Assembly: GCA_024349245.1 (NCBI GenBank)
Contig: JALDNG010000001.1
Location: forward strand, 3,593,001 to 3,657,000
Source of the DNA: Neodontobutis hainanensis
Taxonomy: Eukaryota > Chordata > Actinopteri > Gobiiformes > Odontobutidae
Reading direction: 5' to 3'
DNA length: 64,000 bases
Below are positions 1-10,556 of the stretch, in pieces. Under the pieces are notes generated by a model. That model was not told the origin of the DNA. It saw only the letters and a program-made list of their open reading frames with translations, and did not search any database. The position numbers were made by a program, and so were the translations under genes. The stretch's first letter is position 1. The number at the start of each line of letters is the position of its first letter.

Positions 1-339
1 TTACAAAAGAGGCCCCCAAACACAAAGATTTTTTTGTAGTTTAGCCATTATTTTACACAAACGTTCTACCAAATGCAAAACTTTTGAATCCGGCCAACAC
101 GTTTTTTTTTGTAAACTTGCTTTCCATGGTTAAAGCGATGAGTGAACAGATGAGTCTCTAAAATCTATTGGCTGCTGGCTACATACGTAGCATAGAACAA
201 CAAATGCAAAATTCAGTTTGCTTTGTTAATTTGTGTTTTGATAATACTTTTGTACTATTAGATGTATAAATTAGTCCTGATGCACACAATTTTATCAGAA
301 CTATACTCAAAAAATGACTGGCCCTGCAAAATAAAAAAC
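1..339. other. AT-rich intergenic stretch, nothing recognised
   Basis: AT-rich sequence with short A and T runs. I see no coding signal, RNA gene or known repeat. Confidence 0.5.
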
Positions 340-520
340 TACATCTCAGGCCGCCATTTGCATGTTGGCGTTGTTTAAATACCCTTTCTGATGCAACCGT
401 CTCTATTTACCCGGGGTAGGGTCTGGCACAGACTGGGTCTGGGACTCTGACTGGAGGTGCTCTCCAAGGCATTTAAACCCCCAATCTCCCGCGGCCAAAA
501 CCAGGTACACAAACCTCTCC
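340..520. promoter_or_regulatory. candidate non-coding regulatory island
   Basis: A GC-richer block after AT-rich sequence, with no repeat similarity and no usable reading frame. It contains an octamer ATTTGCAT at 356-363 and a CCGCGG-containing patch near 489. An 8-base octamer is expected about twice by chance in a window this size, so it is weak support. Regulatory status is inferred from composition only. Confidence 0.25.
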
Positions 521-779
521 ACCACTGTAGAGCTTTTTTTTCAAATACCTCTTAACCTTAAAGCTCAAGCAGGCTAAATCAATTCAGCTCCTTTCACTGG
601 GTTCAATTAAGCTTCAAGACTACAGAGTTAGTACTTAGTTTTGACTGATTTGTTCAACTGTGTAAAATATTTTTACACAATGGAAATGCAACCATTTTTA
701 AATGTCTAGAAATGTGTGGAAGTTGAAGAAACGGAACTTTTAATGAATGCAAGGACATAAATAGCAACCGAAACGTTCT

Positions 780-1095
780 GTGGAAAATCATCTCCCTGCA
801 TCTTCTATCACATGGAAGGTCCCGGGCAGGGGGCGGTGATGGAGAGGTGCGCAAGAGGAGGGGTATGGACAAGGGGGGGAATAGTACGGCAGAGATGGGT
901 GGGTTATTAATTTCCACTATGCAGTATCATGCAGCTGGTGGCTCGGCAAGTGCTTTGGCGGTAATAAAAATGGCCCGAGTCGAAGATTAATGGCTCATAA
1001 AGACAGAGCGTTTAGATGGGACGGCCGCCTCGATCCGGACGCCGGTGACTAATCGCGACCGACGAACGCACGTGTTCACATGTCCGCCCGCGCAC
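780..1095. promoter_or_regulatory. candidate conserved non-coding element
   Basis: A repeat-free, CpG-containing block whose core is about 890-1080. The core mixes GC patches (GACGGCCGCC near 1020) with homeodomain-like ATTA/TTAAT sites (near 905 and 987) and a TAATAAAAATGG segment near 962. No reading frame looks coding. The contrast with the AT-rich flanks suggests selection, but this is compositional inference. Confidence 0.35.
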
Positions 1096-1194
1096 ACATA
1101 AACAAGACTAGTCTTTTTTTTTTTTTTTACCCCGCCCTTACCCCCCACTTTCTTCAAATTGCAACAAGTTCAGAGTTCAAGGCGCAGTTAGAAT

Positions 1195-1530
1195 TATCTT
1201 GATTTATGCCCTCTATGCGGCGGCGGGTGGTCAGTCGTTACACTGTTGGGTGTTAGGGATTGGGTGCTACTACTTTACTGTTTTTTTTTGGGGGGGGCAG
1301 GTTCTTCATCCTTAATGGCAGCCACGGTGTTAACGGGTACACCACATCATCAAGCTGGACAAATGAGCTTCCTGGGCGCCAGCCATTTTTTTTTCCCCGT
1401 ATCTGAAGGGACATCATATATCTCTGAAACCACCCAATTGGGTTGTGAGAAACGTGTTTTTAAAGCAAATTGATACAGGTGTTTTACGTCGGGGCTTGTG
1501 TGTAATAGGGGATTGGGGTGATGATGCAGT
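1195..1530. promoter_or_regulatory. weak candidate regulatory island
   Basis: Mixed-composition sequence with CpGs (GCGGCGGCGG near 1217) and homopolymer runs of T and G near 1280-1300. The short + strand frame running through it is low-complexity and matches nothing I know. It could be neutral unique sequence. Confidence 0.2.
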
Positions 1531-1978
1531 TGTGCTTTTTACCCGCATTGTTTTGGACGCATGAGCGGACAGCATCGGAGGCCAGAAAACAAGTGATTTT
1601 CAGCAAGTCGCGTGGAGTCAATCCTGGTATATATTAGCCTGACAGACGTACAACTCAATATAACACAGCCCAGTCAAATGGTCAAATGGTGTTTGTTTCA
1701 CACTGTTGGACCTGACATGAAGAGTTATCACAGTTGACAAAACCAACAGTTTCACAGTTGTCTGTCCTGCTAAAACCCATCTTTTTGACCACTTCATACA
1801 TTTAATTTGACACAATTAAGGATGTCCCATTGTCACTTTTTCCAAGATGAGTACATAAAATTGAGTACACTGTTTCCAAAGCCATTTAGATTATTCAGAC
1901 ATTTCACTGGTAACTTGCTTTGAATGTTCATTTGCATTTATTTCTATTTTTTTCCTGAACATTGCAGTAAGTAATATT

Positions 1979-2162
1979 TGCATTTATTCATTTAGCTGAC
2001 ACTTTTATCCAAAGTGACTTACATTGTTCTTCAGTAATGACCAGTGTTACAGCCACTGGGTCAAGTGTCTTGCCCAAGGTAACAATGACAGTATGAACTG
2101 TGGAGTATGAGAGGGAATCGAACCGCCTACCTTCCGGTTGAAGGACGACCGCTCTACCCACT
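1979..2162 (-). repeat. tRNA-headed SINE with L2-type 3' tail, 5'-truncated
   Basis: Read on the minus strand it has a tRNA-like B-box region (GGTTCGATTCCC), then the body phrase CTTGGGCAAGACACTTGACC, and ends in the LINE-like tail TAAGTCACTTTGGATAAAAG and AAATGAATAAATG. The tRNA-like start (A box) is missing at the right edge near 2162, so the head is truncated. The same family recurs at 4010-4222 and 7947-8163. Confidence 0.85.
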
Positions 2163-2317
2163 AAAGGTCCTGAAGACAGCAAAAAATGAGCATTTTTATC
2201 AGTATCTTGACAAGCCTACATAATACTGCTTGAGGTTTTCCCAAATAAACTCAAAATATTTTGTATTAACTTAAGGCAAAAAGGTCTGTTTTTATACAGG
2301 TTTAAACCTATTTTTTT

Positions 2318-2390
2318 GTTTTTTTATTTAACCAGCTAGGTCAATTGAGAACCAGTTCTTATTTACAACGATGACCTGGTCCCATGGAGT
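2318..2390 (-). repeat. LINE 3'-end fragment
   Basis: The + strand text TTTATTTAACCAGCTAGG followed by CATTGAGAACCAG-like sequence and GACCTGGTCCC is the antisense of the 3' terminus seen complete at 33608-33680. Only the tail survives. The assignment rests on the match to that copy and to a pattern common in fish genomes. Confidence 0.55.
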
Positions 2391-2410
2391 AGAGAGGGAC
2401 TCTTGTAAAT

Positions 2411-2531
2411 GTTTTTGGTGGTAGAGGAAACTTATGGAGACATGGGGAGAACATGCAAACGCCACACAGAGAGACCCTGCCTTGCCCAAAGATCAAACCC
2501 AGGCCCTTCTTGCTGTGAGGCAGGAGTGCTA
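2411..2531 (-). repeat. tRNA-like interspersed repeat fragment
   Basis: On the minus strand it reads AGCACTCCTGCCTCACAGCA, then a B-box-like GGGTTTGATC and GCATGTTCTCCCC. This is the 5' part of the family whose longer + strand copy is at 59431-59765. The 3' half is missing. Confidence 0.6.
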
Positions 2532-2564
2532 AAAACCCTGGCTTTTGTCACAGAGCATGGAATA

Positions 2565-3239
2565 AGCTCCTTGAACAGTGCATTCACATGATTTATTATT
2601 TTATTTTATTGGTCTGTCAAAACTAGACTTGTAATAGTAGGTCTGTACCAAAGCAACAATTCTAAATGTAGATCTTGGCCTAGGTTTACTCTGTGGTCAG
2701 CCAAGTGTAAGACTAGAACCAGTTTAATCCTCCAGGCTAAACATACAGGCTACGGAAAAGCTAAGAAGTAGCTCCAACATGATGAAACAGACCCATATTT
2801 GCAGTTTGGTTTGGGCTTTGAAAAGAAATCCAACACTACTAAGGTACATCATAAAAGTTCCTAAAATTTGTTTAATAAGGCACTAATCTAAAAATATAAA
2901 AAAAATACAAGTTTTGAATTTGAATGCCATTTGAGCAACTGATTTTCCACAAACCCTAATAGTGTTGATAAGTATAACAGTAGTGCCTCTGTCGACTCTG
3001 GACTGAATGTGTTGTCACTTCAGCAGCTTGTCTTTGCCGTTTCAACTTTGAGAAAATTTATAAAAAAGACTCATGTGCAGTGAACTTTAATACATTTATG
3101 TGAAAACACAGTAAATAACTTAACCACTTCAAATGCTTTGCTAAATGTACCTTGTAATAAGTAAACAGTAGTGTAGAGTAGTTATAGACCGAGAACTAGA
3201 CGAGAACTTGTTGACAAGGGTTAACGTTCCCACCCATCA
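2565..3239. other. AT-rich unique sequence, nothing recognised
   Basis: Short A/T runs only; no coding frame, repeat match or structured element seen. Confidence 0.5.
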
Positions 3240-3609
3240 TGTTCTGTGTTAGCCTGGTTATGTAGTGTATTTTATTTCCTGTGTCTTATTGTGAAGTGCC
3301 ATACCCTTGTTTGTCTTTCAGATTGGCTTCCAGCCATGGGGTCTTTACCTCCATTGTGATTACCTGCTCCGCCCCTAATGTGCTCCACCTCTGCCTCGTT
3401 GTGAGTTCGCTGGCCATTTAACTTGCATATTTTTATTGAACTGTGTATTCCTCCTTTCTAAATTGAACTTAAGCGTGTTTCAGACCTTAGACTTGTTTTG
3501 ACCTTGTTTTTGGATTGTGATTTTGTACTTTTGTCCTGGAAATAAACCCTTGTGAAACATCTGTCATTTGTGGGGTCTGCATCGCGAGTTTTTTCGCCTG
3601 TTCCTGACA
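3240..3609 (+). mobile_element. solo-LTR-like remnant (Ty3/Gypsy-type?)
   Basis: The stretch begins TGTTCTGTG, carries an AATAAA polyadenylation signal (3540-3545) followed by a TTGTGG-rich segment and a CTGCATCGCGAG segment, and ends CCTGACA. This is the TG...CA layout of fish LTR retrotransposons. A TGGCCCGTGACA segment about 10 bases past the end could be a primer-binding site. No gag-pol coding sequence follows and no second LTR or target duplication was found, so it is at most a solo or truncated LTR. Confidence 0.4.
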
Positions 3610-3871
3610 GTAAAATCTGGCCCGTGACAAACGAGCACCAAGGACTGTGGGTAGTTATTCATCATCTTAACCCAAAGTTATGTCTGTTGAGCTCCATGCT
3701 ACTCCTTCTTTACATTATTCTTGTAAAATGGGTGTTTGTTGTTGTACCCTAAAGTAAATTAAATGTTTCCACCTCAAGAATAAACTTCTTGTCATGCATG
3801 GTGCAACATTCTCTGAAGTCCTGGGGGCGAGGAGCAATGTCTACATCACCTACACTAAGTTTGTAGTGTAG

Positions 3872-3921
3872 CTGAAGTTTATTTTGACCCTTGAGGCCTA
3901 TTTCCTGTGTTTCCTGCTGCA
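3872..3921. repeat. short repeat shared with 21254-21303
   Basis: Begins CTGAAGTTTATTTTGAC and ends with TTTCCTGTGTTTCC. The same two blocks occur in the same order at 21254-21303, just ahead of a longer interspersed repeat. It is part of an unidentified family. Confidence 0.5.
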
Positions 3922-4009
3922 GCTTGGTAGATTGTCGCAGAGCTGCTCGAAAAAGAAAATAACGTCAGCCTATCTTGAGTGGAGCGGCGAGTAGTTTACA
4001 GTCTACTCT

Positions 4010-4222
4010 GGGACGCAGTGGCTCAGTGGTAGAGCAGTCGTCCTATAACCAGAAGGTTGGTGGTTTGATTCCCGCTCTACCCACAGTACATACTGTTGTT
4101 GTGTCCTTGGGTAAGACGCGTAACCCACCTTGCCTCCAGTAGTGTTCCAGCTGCAACACTTGTGAGTGGAAGCTTAATGTGAGTTGTATTTGGATAAAAG
4201 CGTCTGCTAAATGCCTAAATGT
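4010..4222 (+). repeat. tRNA-headed SINE with L2-type tail, near full length
   Basis: The + strand starts with a tRNA-like head: A box AGTGGCTCAGTGGTAGAGC and B box GGTTTGATTCCC. The body phrase TTGTGTCCTTGGGTAAGAC and the tail TGGATAAAAGCGTCTGCTAA follow. RNA polymerase III box spacing looks tRNA-like, but the region cannot fold into a functional tRNA and continues into a LINE-type tail. No clean target-site duplication was found. Confidence 0.88.
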
Positions 4223-5260
4223 ACTCACAAGGCTATTCAACAATTTCCTATGCACAGGACCTAATGCCTTGTTATTGTGTGTTCTGGCCTGATGGAGTCA
4301 TGTTTAACATCCTTTATGGCTTCCTATTCCTGAATTGTAATATCCTAAGTAATTTTAAATCTTTCAGTGATATTCAGCAGGTAAATGGTCATCAAATGTC
4401 TGAGTTTTTTTTCTTATTGGCATTTACTGTTGATTTTGTGAAATCTGGCAGATTGGACTTGTTATGCTCAAGATGACCACAGCAATTCCTGATTCCCTTC
4501 ATTATCAAGCGCAATAAACCATTTGCTAAAATTGGTGATAGTATCACTAATCCGTTCTAAAATTGTAATGTAGGATGAAAATGTGCTCAAAATTATCTCT
4601 CACCTGTAAGACCACATTGTACTAATATAGAGTACAGTATAATCTATATTGTTGTGTTTGAAGACTCATCTACTTCTGTAATTGGTCCCAGTCAGGCCTT
4701 AAAAATAAAAACGTGAATGTCAGATTTATCATGTTACATCTCTCCATCTAAGCCCTCTGTGGTGACTATCCGTGCCCAGGTGTGTCAGGTCAGGTGTGTT
4801 TTTATGTCAACTCTTCAACAGCGTGACATGAAAATGTATTTGTTTTCTACCTTGTGAGATGAAGCTCTGACCCCTGGAACTTAAACTCCATCTTCTCCAC
4901 TCTCTGACCCCACAAATTGGAACAGCGCCACATCCATTCTCCGACACCGTTTTCTGGTCGAGGCCTTGCACCTGACCCCTTCACTGGGTTGTCAGCTAGT
5001 TGAGCTTTCTCTTCGGCAGTGGTTACGCTGTGAGGAGGGCGCTGTGTTGGTCTACGCCGGTGAGGAGTGGACTATTTACAATAAAAAGCGACTCTAAAAA
5101 GCGAGTTGTTGTGGACTGGTAAATAGTGTCCCTCATAAACGCTATGCAAAGATGGCTATCAGAAAACATTGGAGCTTGCAGTCAGTCTACAGCATCTCAA
5201 GCTCCAGTAAATAAAACAACTTGAGAACAGTAGAAAAATAAAACAAAAAAATTAATTAGA

Positions 5261-5263
<3 letters not shown>
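4223..5263. other. intergenic stretch with a GC-richer pocket at 4870-5170
   Basis: Mostly AT-rich. The pocket near 4870-5170 has CpGs and no repeat similarity, so it might be regulatory, but nothing specific supports that. Confidence 0.4.

Positions 5264-5297
<34 letters not shown>
5264..5297. repeat. (AT)n microsatellite
   Basis: About 34 bases of uninterrupted AT dinucleotide. Confidence 0.97.
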
Positions 5298-5300
<3 letters not shown>

Positions 5301-6869
5301 GAACCCAACATGTACAATAATTAAAACACTTGGGCGGTAGATTTTAACAGTAAGTTGGTTCCAGTCTGTGTAGGTCAATCAATTTTTGTAGGCATCAAGT
5401 GCATTCCACTCCATTTACTGCTGTCAAAAGGGACATCACAGCGCCCCCTATTTTTGGATCCGGAAAGTGAATCTCTTTTGTCAACAAGCCGGAGGTTGAA
5501 GAACAAGGCAATGTTGGAAGACGAAATGCTGATTCAACGCTGCAGTATGGATTTTCATCCCCCCACGCACTTGAAGTCTGCGCCGCTCCCGCCAAATGAA
5601 GTTCCCAGTTCGCAAATCTAATTCCTGCCTTTTCCTGGGAAAACCTATTGAGGGGCATTAGATTTTGTCTGCCACATAATATCTAGCGGGAAGCGCCTCT
5701 AAAGAAATAAGCATCTTGAAAATAAATGACAAATTGGGTTTGGGTGCTGTGGCACTTGCGGGTGGTGCTGACAAATGGAGGTGTGAAAGAATTCTCATTG
5801 GGTCCACACAGAGAAAGATGGGGGCACTGAGCTCACATTAGACGATGGTTAGGGGTTAAAGAGGACTTCTGTGGAGACTTGACCAACTTCTATTAGTGCC
5901 AGAAACACCCCCTGCTTTCAAACCTAAAGTTAAACCTGCAAATTTTTCACCTCTGCTATTGTTTCAACCCATTTAAGGAGTTCTCTCTTCTGTTTGGAAA
6001 CCACTAGATGGAATACTAGCAAAGGAAATTATCTCTTTATTGTAAAGCAGAGGGAGTGGTACAGGCAACAGTCATGAGTGTTTGAAAATACAGCCCTTTA
6101 ACTTACTTTATAAAAATTACACAACTTATTTTTTTAAGGTTGGGCCATTTCCATTACTGAAATGTTCTGGGATCAGACCTCTTTTTCAGTCTAAGGCTAC
6201 TAAGCTCTTCTTAATGACTTCACAATAGTACCTCAGACACACAGTCTGTTGATGTTTCGATGAGTTTTGTAATTTGTTTGTGAGACCACTCCTCTACTGA
6301 CCTTAATTGTTAGATATTTCCACAAACTTTAAACAATATTTGTCTTTTCAAATTCAAGATTTTGTTAAATGTTATCTGAATTTGAAAATGTAATCATTGA
6401 TAAACCTTAGTAATATTATTATGAACAATTGATGCAGAATACATAGACATAACTGTTATAGCACTGCTGTTGGGCATTTGTGATAAATGTCACAGATGTT
6501 AACATAAAAGCCTTTTACAATCTAATTCAGGCAAAAAAAATAAAATAATCACAGTTTAGATTAGATCTCATTTAGTTCAATTTTCTGCATTTCTTTCTAA
6601 CTACTTTTTATGAACCTCACCTCTCAAAGATCTAAATTGTTTAATGGTAAAGTGCTATGTTTTGTGTCCCATCCACCACCCCAACCTTCACTACAGACAA
6701 AATGAGCAACACCTTTTTACAAATCAAAAGATCCAATGCATATTTGTGCATTTTTGTGACTGATTTGTGCAAACCTGAAACATTTCCACAGAAGTTTGCC
6801 TTGCAAAAAAGACGGTCCACAAACCACCCCACACACACATCTGTCTGCAATCCTGATGAATAAGAAGGC
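5298..6869. other. AT-rich unique sequence, nothing recognised
   Basis: No repeat or gene was identified. A GCGCCCCCT core at 5440-5450 resembles half of a CTCF site, but the rest of the motif is not there. Confidence 0.45.
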
Positions 6870-7215
6870 CCAGCGGCTGAAACTGCGTCTGGTTTGTGTG
6901 TCTGTGCTGTCTAATTACCCCCGAGCCGGGCAGCCCTATTCATTTCCTCGCTAAAATAGCCCCGATAACGTGCCTTTTTGTTGTACAGTATCGAAGGGCC
7001 CAGTGATTGAATTACACAGCATCCCCCAGTGACTAAGAGCCAGTAATTATGGCGTAATTTAAGATTACATTATTAACCGTCTGACTTTATTAGAATGTAA
7101 CATCACCTCCGCAGTTAGCAACATCCTTATCATAAAAAAGGAGATGATTAAGGCAAAGAGGAAATTGCAGCAATTGTCTCTTTGTAACTGTGAGCAGCTC
7201 GATGCAGGGCCTGGT
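6870..7215. promoter_or_regulatory. strong candidate conserved non-coding element
   Basis: A 345-bp block without repeat similarity or coding frame that alternates GC-rich patches (CCCCGAGCCGGGCAGCCC near 6919) with homeodomain-type cores. TAATTA occurs at 6912-6917 and 7044-7049, with further ATTA sites near 7066-7076. This dense, non-repetitive mixture is typical of deeply conserved developmental enhancers in vertebrate gene deserts. The class is known; its application here is inference. Confidence 0.45.
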
Positions 7216-7519
7216 CACTGAGGCTTTCACTGCAGCTTTATTTCAAGACAAGAACGGAAGTAGTCACCTGCTTTGAACTACAGCAGATTTTTTTGTACAC
7301 GGAATTAAAAGTATCTCCCAAAGCAAGTATAATGTTATCGGAAATTTTAAATTGCTAAATAGAAAAGTTCCAGATGCAGATTATTTCAAGTGATATTTTA
7401 TTTTAGACGCATGCATACTAAAAACAGTGTGTTTTTAATAGTGTGTAGATTTTAGTCACAATAGCTGCTTTGATAATTTTCATATTACAGAGTGCAAATT
7501 GAATTCTAGAAGAAGAGGT

Positions 7520-8268
7520 TTTTGGGACAAAAACTAATTTCTATTTTGAATCATCTGACCATAGAACAGTTTTTCATTTTGCCTCAGTCCATTTTACATG
7601 ACCTTTGACCCAGAGAAGACGACGGTGTTTCTTGATGGTGTTCACATGTTCTTTTTTGGATAAAGCTATAACTCTTTAATGTGGACGAGACTTCTGGAAG
7701 GGTTCCTGAACCATGCAGTGATTTCCAGAACAGACACAGACCTGTTTTAAGGCAGGACTGCTTGAGCCTCCCATACTTACCATTGACCTTTTCCTTTTCA
7801 TGGATTTCTCCAGATTTTCTAAATTTTTCTTTTTTTTTAATCTTCTGTAGATGCTGGGATATTCAAGGTCTTTGCAATTTACGTTATATAGCTAATAGCT
7901 ATTATTTTTTATAAAATGTTAAAATTCCTCAGTTTCAAGACCTAATTACATTTACATTTACATTTATTCATTTAGCTGACGCTTTTATCCAAAGCGACTT
8001 ACATTGTTCTACAGTAATTACCAGTGTTACAGCCACTGGAGGCAAGGTGGGTTAAGTGTCTTCCCCAAGGACACAACGACAGTATTGTGGGTATAGTGGG
8101 AATCGAACCGGCCACCTTCCGGTTGAAGGACGACTGCTCTACCCACTGAGCTACTGCCGCCCCACCTAATATGTTGTTTTTGTGAATATAATATAGTTTT
8201 ATGAGATTTGCAAAACAGTTTTTATTTACATTTTACACAGTGTCCAAACTTTTTTGGGATTGGGTTTG
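7520..8268 (-). mobile_element. Tc1/mariner-type DNA transposon remnant, split by a SINE
   Basis: The right end reads TTTACACAGTGTCCAAAC then GGGATTGGGTTTG followed by TA (8269-8270). This is the terminus of an abundant fish element with a TA target site; its interior (GCCTCAGTCC near 7581, ATTTCTCCAGATTTTCT near 7804) is the decayed antisense of its transposase. I recall the group as mariner ISRm11-like, but that label is uncertain. The left terminus is not identified. No open transposase frame remains. A SINE (7947-8163) interrupts it. Confidence 0.7.
7947..8163 (-). repeat. full-length tRNA-headed SINE with perfect target-site duplication
   Basis: Read on the minus strand: head GGGCGGCAGTAGCTCAGTGG, B box CCGGTTCGATTCCC, body CCTTGGGGAAGACACTTAAC, tail AAGTCGCTTTGGATAAAAGC and a short TAAATG repeat end. 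It is flanked by the perfect 7-bp duplication ACCTAAT at 7940-7946 and 8164-8170, which fixes both ends. Transposon sequence resumes on the other side, so the SINE jumped into it. It is the best-preserved member of this family in the window. Confidence 0.93.
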
Positions 8269-8270
8269 TA

Positions 8271-8619
8271 TATTGTAAATAATACTTAATATATTGTATT
8301 TTCATAGTAGTTATTGTTTATAATGCATATTTAAATCCGAATCTCTGAATTTGAATCTCCACTTCTCCACAGAGTTGAAACTTTTCAGAATTATGGTGAA
8401 CAAATTTTTAACCTAATTTTAGATTTTGGTTGCTCTACTCCTGCGATAAACACTCCAGCATATTCTGAAGTGGGATGGGCTGCTGTGTCTTCATAATTAG
8501 GAAATGATTTTACCCAATTTTCTTGCTTATATTTTCATAAAAAAATAAAAAAAACAAGATCTGTGATATTTTTGTCTGTTTAGCAGCTGTAAAAGTTCAG
8601 TTGAAGTTATGAAAGAAAT
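8271..8619. other. AT-rich stretch, nothing recognised
   Basis: No coding frame or repeat match seen. Confidence 0.45.
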
Positions 8620-8965
8620 TGTAACATGCGGGCAAAATAATTAATCTCATAAACACTTAAAAATACATTAAAACACTCACACTTGCATGCAGCCGAAACA
8701 TATGCCAAGAGATAAAGCTCTAAGCGCTATAAACGGTACACTGAGTCAAAGCTGACCTCAAACTGAAACAAGATTAACCCTGATCCCATATCCCCATACA
8801 AATCCTTCCCAAGTGCAAAAAACATGACCGAGCCTGTGGATAACGATTACATATCCCTTCATTAGCATCATATCAGTGCTATGGATTAGACTCAACAATA
8901 GATGCCATTATGCTGCGGCCGCTATCGAGCATCAGGCGCAAGGGAAACGGAACACAATCCTCTGG
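8620..8965. promoter_or_regulatory. candidate conserved non-coding element
   Basis: Repeat-free block with homeodomain-like cores (AATTAATC near 8638, GATTAG near 8884), a TTAGCATCATATCAGTGC segment near 8862, and an abrupt NotI-type GCGGCCGC near 8915. No convincing protein is encoded. The sharp composition changes without repeat similarity suggest constraint; alignment would decide. Confidence 0.35.
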
Positions 8966-9137
8966 TGGGACAGTGGCTCAGAGGCTTTCAACAAGTCAGT
9001 GTTTACTTAAAAGGAGATGGATTTATTCTCTTCAAGTTAGCACTTACCAATTTGAGGAAAACGTTTAAACAAAGGCATATGGACATTCAGATGACTTTAT
9101 TTATGCCTTCTTCATTATATCCTGGATGACTAAGCAC

Positions 9138-10548
9138 CAGTGGTGTAAAGTAACGAATTACAAATACTCTCATTACTGTAATTGAGTATTTTTTTTCAGG
9201 AATTGTACTTTATTAAGTAGTTTAAAAACAGTGTACTTTTACTTGTACTTGAGTACATTTTTAGTGCTGTATCGGTACTTTTACTGCACTATTTTCCCTC
9301 AACCTGCAGTCGCTACATTGTTTATTTTTTTTTTTCCTGTCAATGATTGGTTAAGGAGAATAATTAGTCCAGTGAGTCCCGTCCAATCACATCGCGCATA
9401 GAAAACTTGCATCAGACCAGACAGACTTCTAAACACCTGGCGCCAATTTAGTTTAATCATGGAGGAGGAGAAGGGAGTGTGGTGGATGCTTCAACATGCA
9501 GTAACTCAAATACAGCACTTCAGCATCCTTGGCCGTACCTGAAGGAGCTTTTTACAATGAAGGTGAAGAAGAGCAATCGTGTCGTTATGTCATGTCTACT
9601 TTGCTTGCCCAGACCGGTTGAAATATCAGCATTCAAGAGTTCTTCCTCTAATTTAAAAAAGCACATCAAGGTAAGATTTCATATTTGCTAAGTATCATAT
9701 CTTAAATATTTATGTTAAAGGGTATAATAATAAACGTCACAAATATAGTGTGGGGGGCATAAATAAAACTGTGTTAGGTTTTATGAGCCAATGTGAATTA
9801 GGGATGCACCGAATGTTTCAGGCAACCGAAATTATTCGTCCAAAAACAATTGCGTTAGCGATTAGCAACCAGCTTGGAGTGAAGGCACGGTCATTTTATT
9901 AATGCAGCAGTATGGACGTGTTCGAGAAGACGCAAAAATCATCACAAGCAACAGCTGCTTAATAAGACTATCTCGTCAGTTGTCGTCATTGATGAGAACA
10001 GGGAGCGGGGTTGTTGCTGGTTATACTGTAGGCCTATGTATAATGACTTAAATTGCAAAATGGCTTTAAACCGCTACTAAATATACTGCAGAATACAATG
10101 CGCAATTTGAATGTATTTTGTCAGTGCTGCACGAACTCGAGGCGCCAGCTGCTGGACACCCTTAGCTTGTTAGCTGGGTTCAAAGTGCATTAAGCATTAA
10201 CCTATCATTAGATTTATGCCTCTTAAGTTACACATATTTCGCTTAACATATAAACGCATTAACCTACTTTTTGTCGACTTAATTATAGATGTACATGTTA
10301 ATGTAATGTGTTCTTGCATGGCAATTTAAAATTGTAGTTTATGAATGGCAAATAAGCGTATAAGGTGGAATAAGTCACAGCACAATACTCACTACTCCCT
10401 ACTCTTGAGTACTTTTGAAGGGGCTACTTTTTACTCGTACTTTGAGTGGTATTTAGGACAGGTACTTTTACTCCACTCACATTACATTTTTTGGTAAGTA
10501 ATAGTACTTTTACTTGAGTATGATTTTTCAGTACTCTTCCCACCACTG
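9138..10548 (+). mobile_element. hAT transposon, internally deleted, with 8-bp target-site duplication
   Basis: The ends are inverted: CAGTGGTGTAAAG on the left and, on the opposite strand, CAGTGGTGGGAAGAG on the right, followed by AAGTACTTTTACT-type subterminal repeats on both sides. The element is flanked by a perfect 8-bp duplication, CTAAGCAC, at 9130-9137 and 10549-10556. An 8-bp duplication with CA-type ends is the hAT signature. At 1,411 bp it is far too short for a transposase of about 600 residues; only a BED zinc-finger exon (9479-9670) is recognisable. It appears to have inserted into the LINE that resumes at 10557. Confidence 0.92.
9479..9670 (+). pseudogene. BED-type zinc-finger exon of a hAT transposase, frameshifted remnant
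   Basis: The frame encodes a segment with WPYLKELF (residues 18-25), a C-x2-C pair (Cys39, Cys42) and SSSNLKKH ending in His62. This is the BED finger pattern that hAT transposases use to bind their terminal repeats. The second histidine would lie past the exon: the frame meets a good splice donor, AAG followed by GTAAGA at 9671. A plausible ATG at 9459 is in another frame, so a small indel has broken the start. The catalytic and dimerisation parts of the transposase are absent from the element, so this copy cannot make transposase. The finger assignment is fairly secure; the exon model is inferred. Confidence 0.65.
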
Positions 10549-10556
10549 CTAAGCAC

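Noticed and set aside
5437..5456. CTCF-like GCGCCCCCT core
   Set aside because: Only half of the motif fits; the adjoining bases are A/T runs instead of the expected GGTGGC-type half.
7947..8163. Possible tRNA gene on the minus strand
   Set aside because: The A and B boxes belong to a SINE head; the sequence continues into SINE body and tail and is flanked by a target-site duplication.
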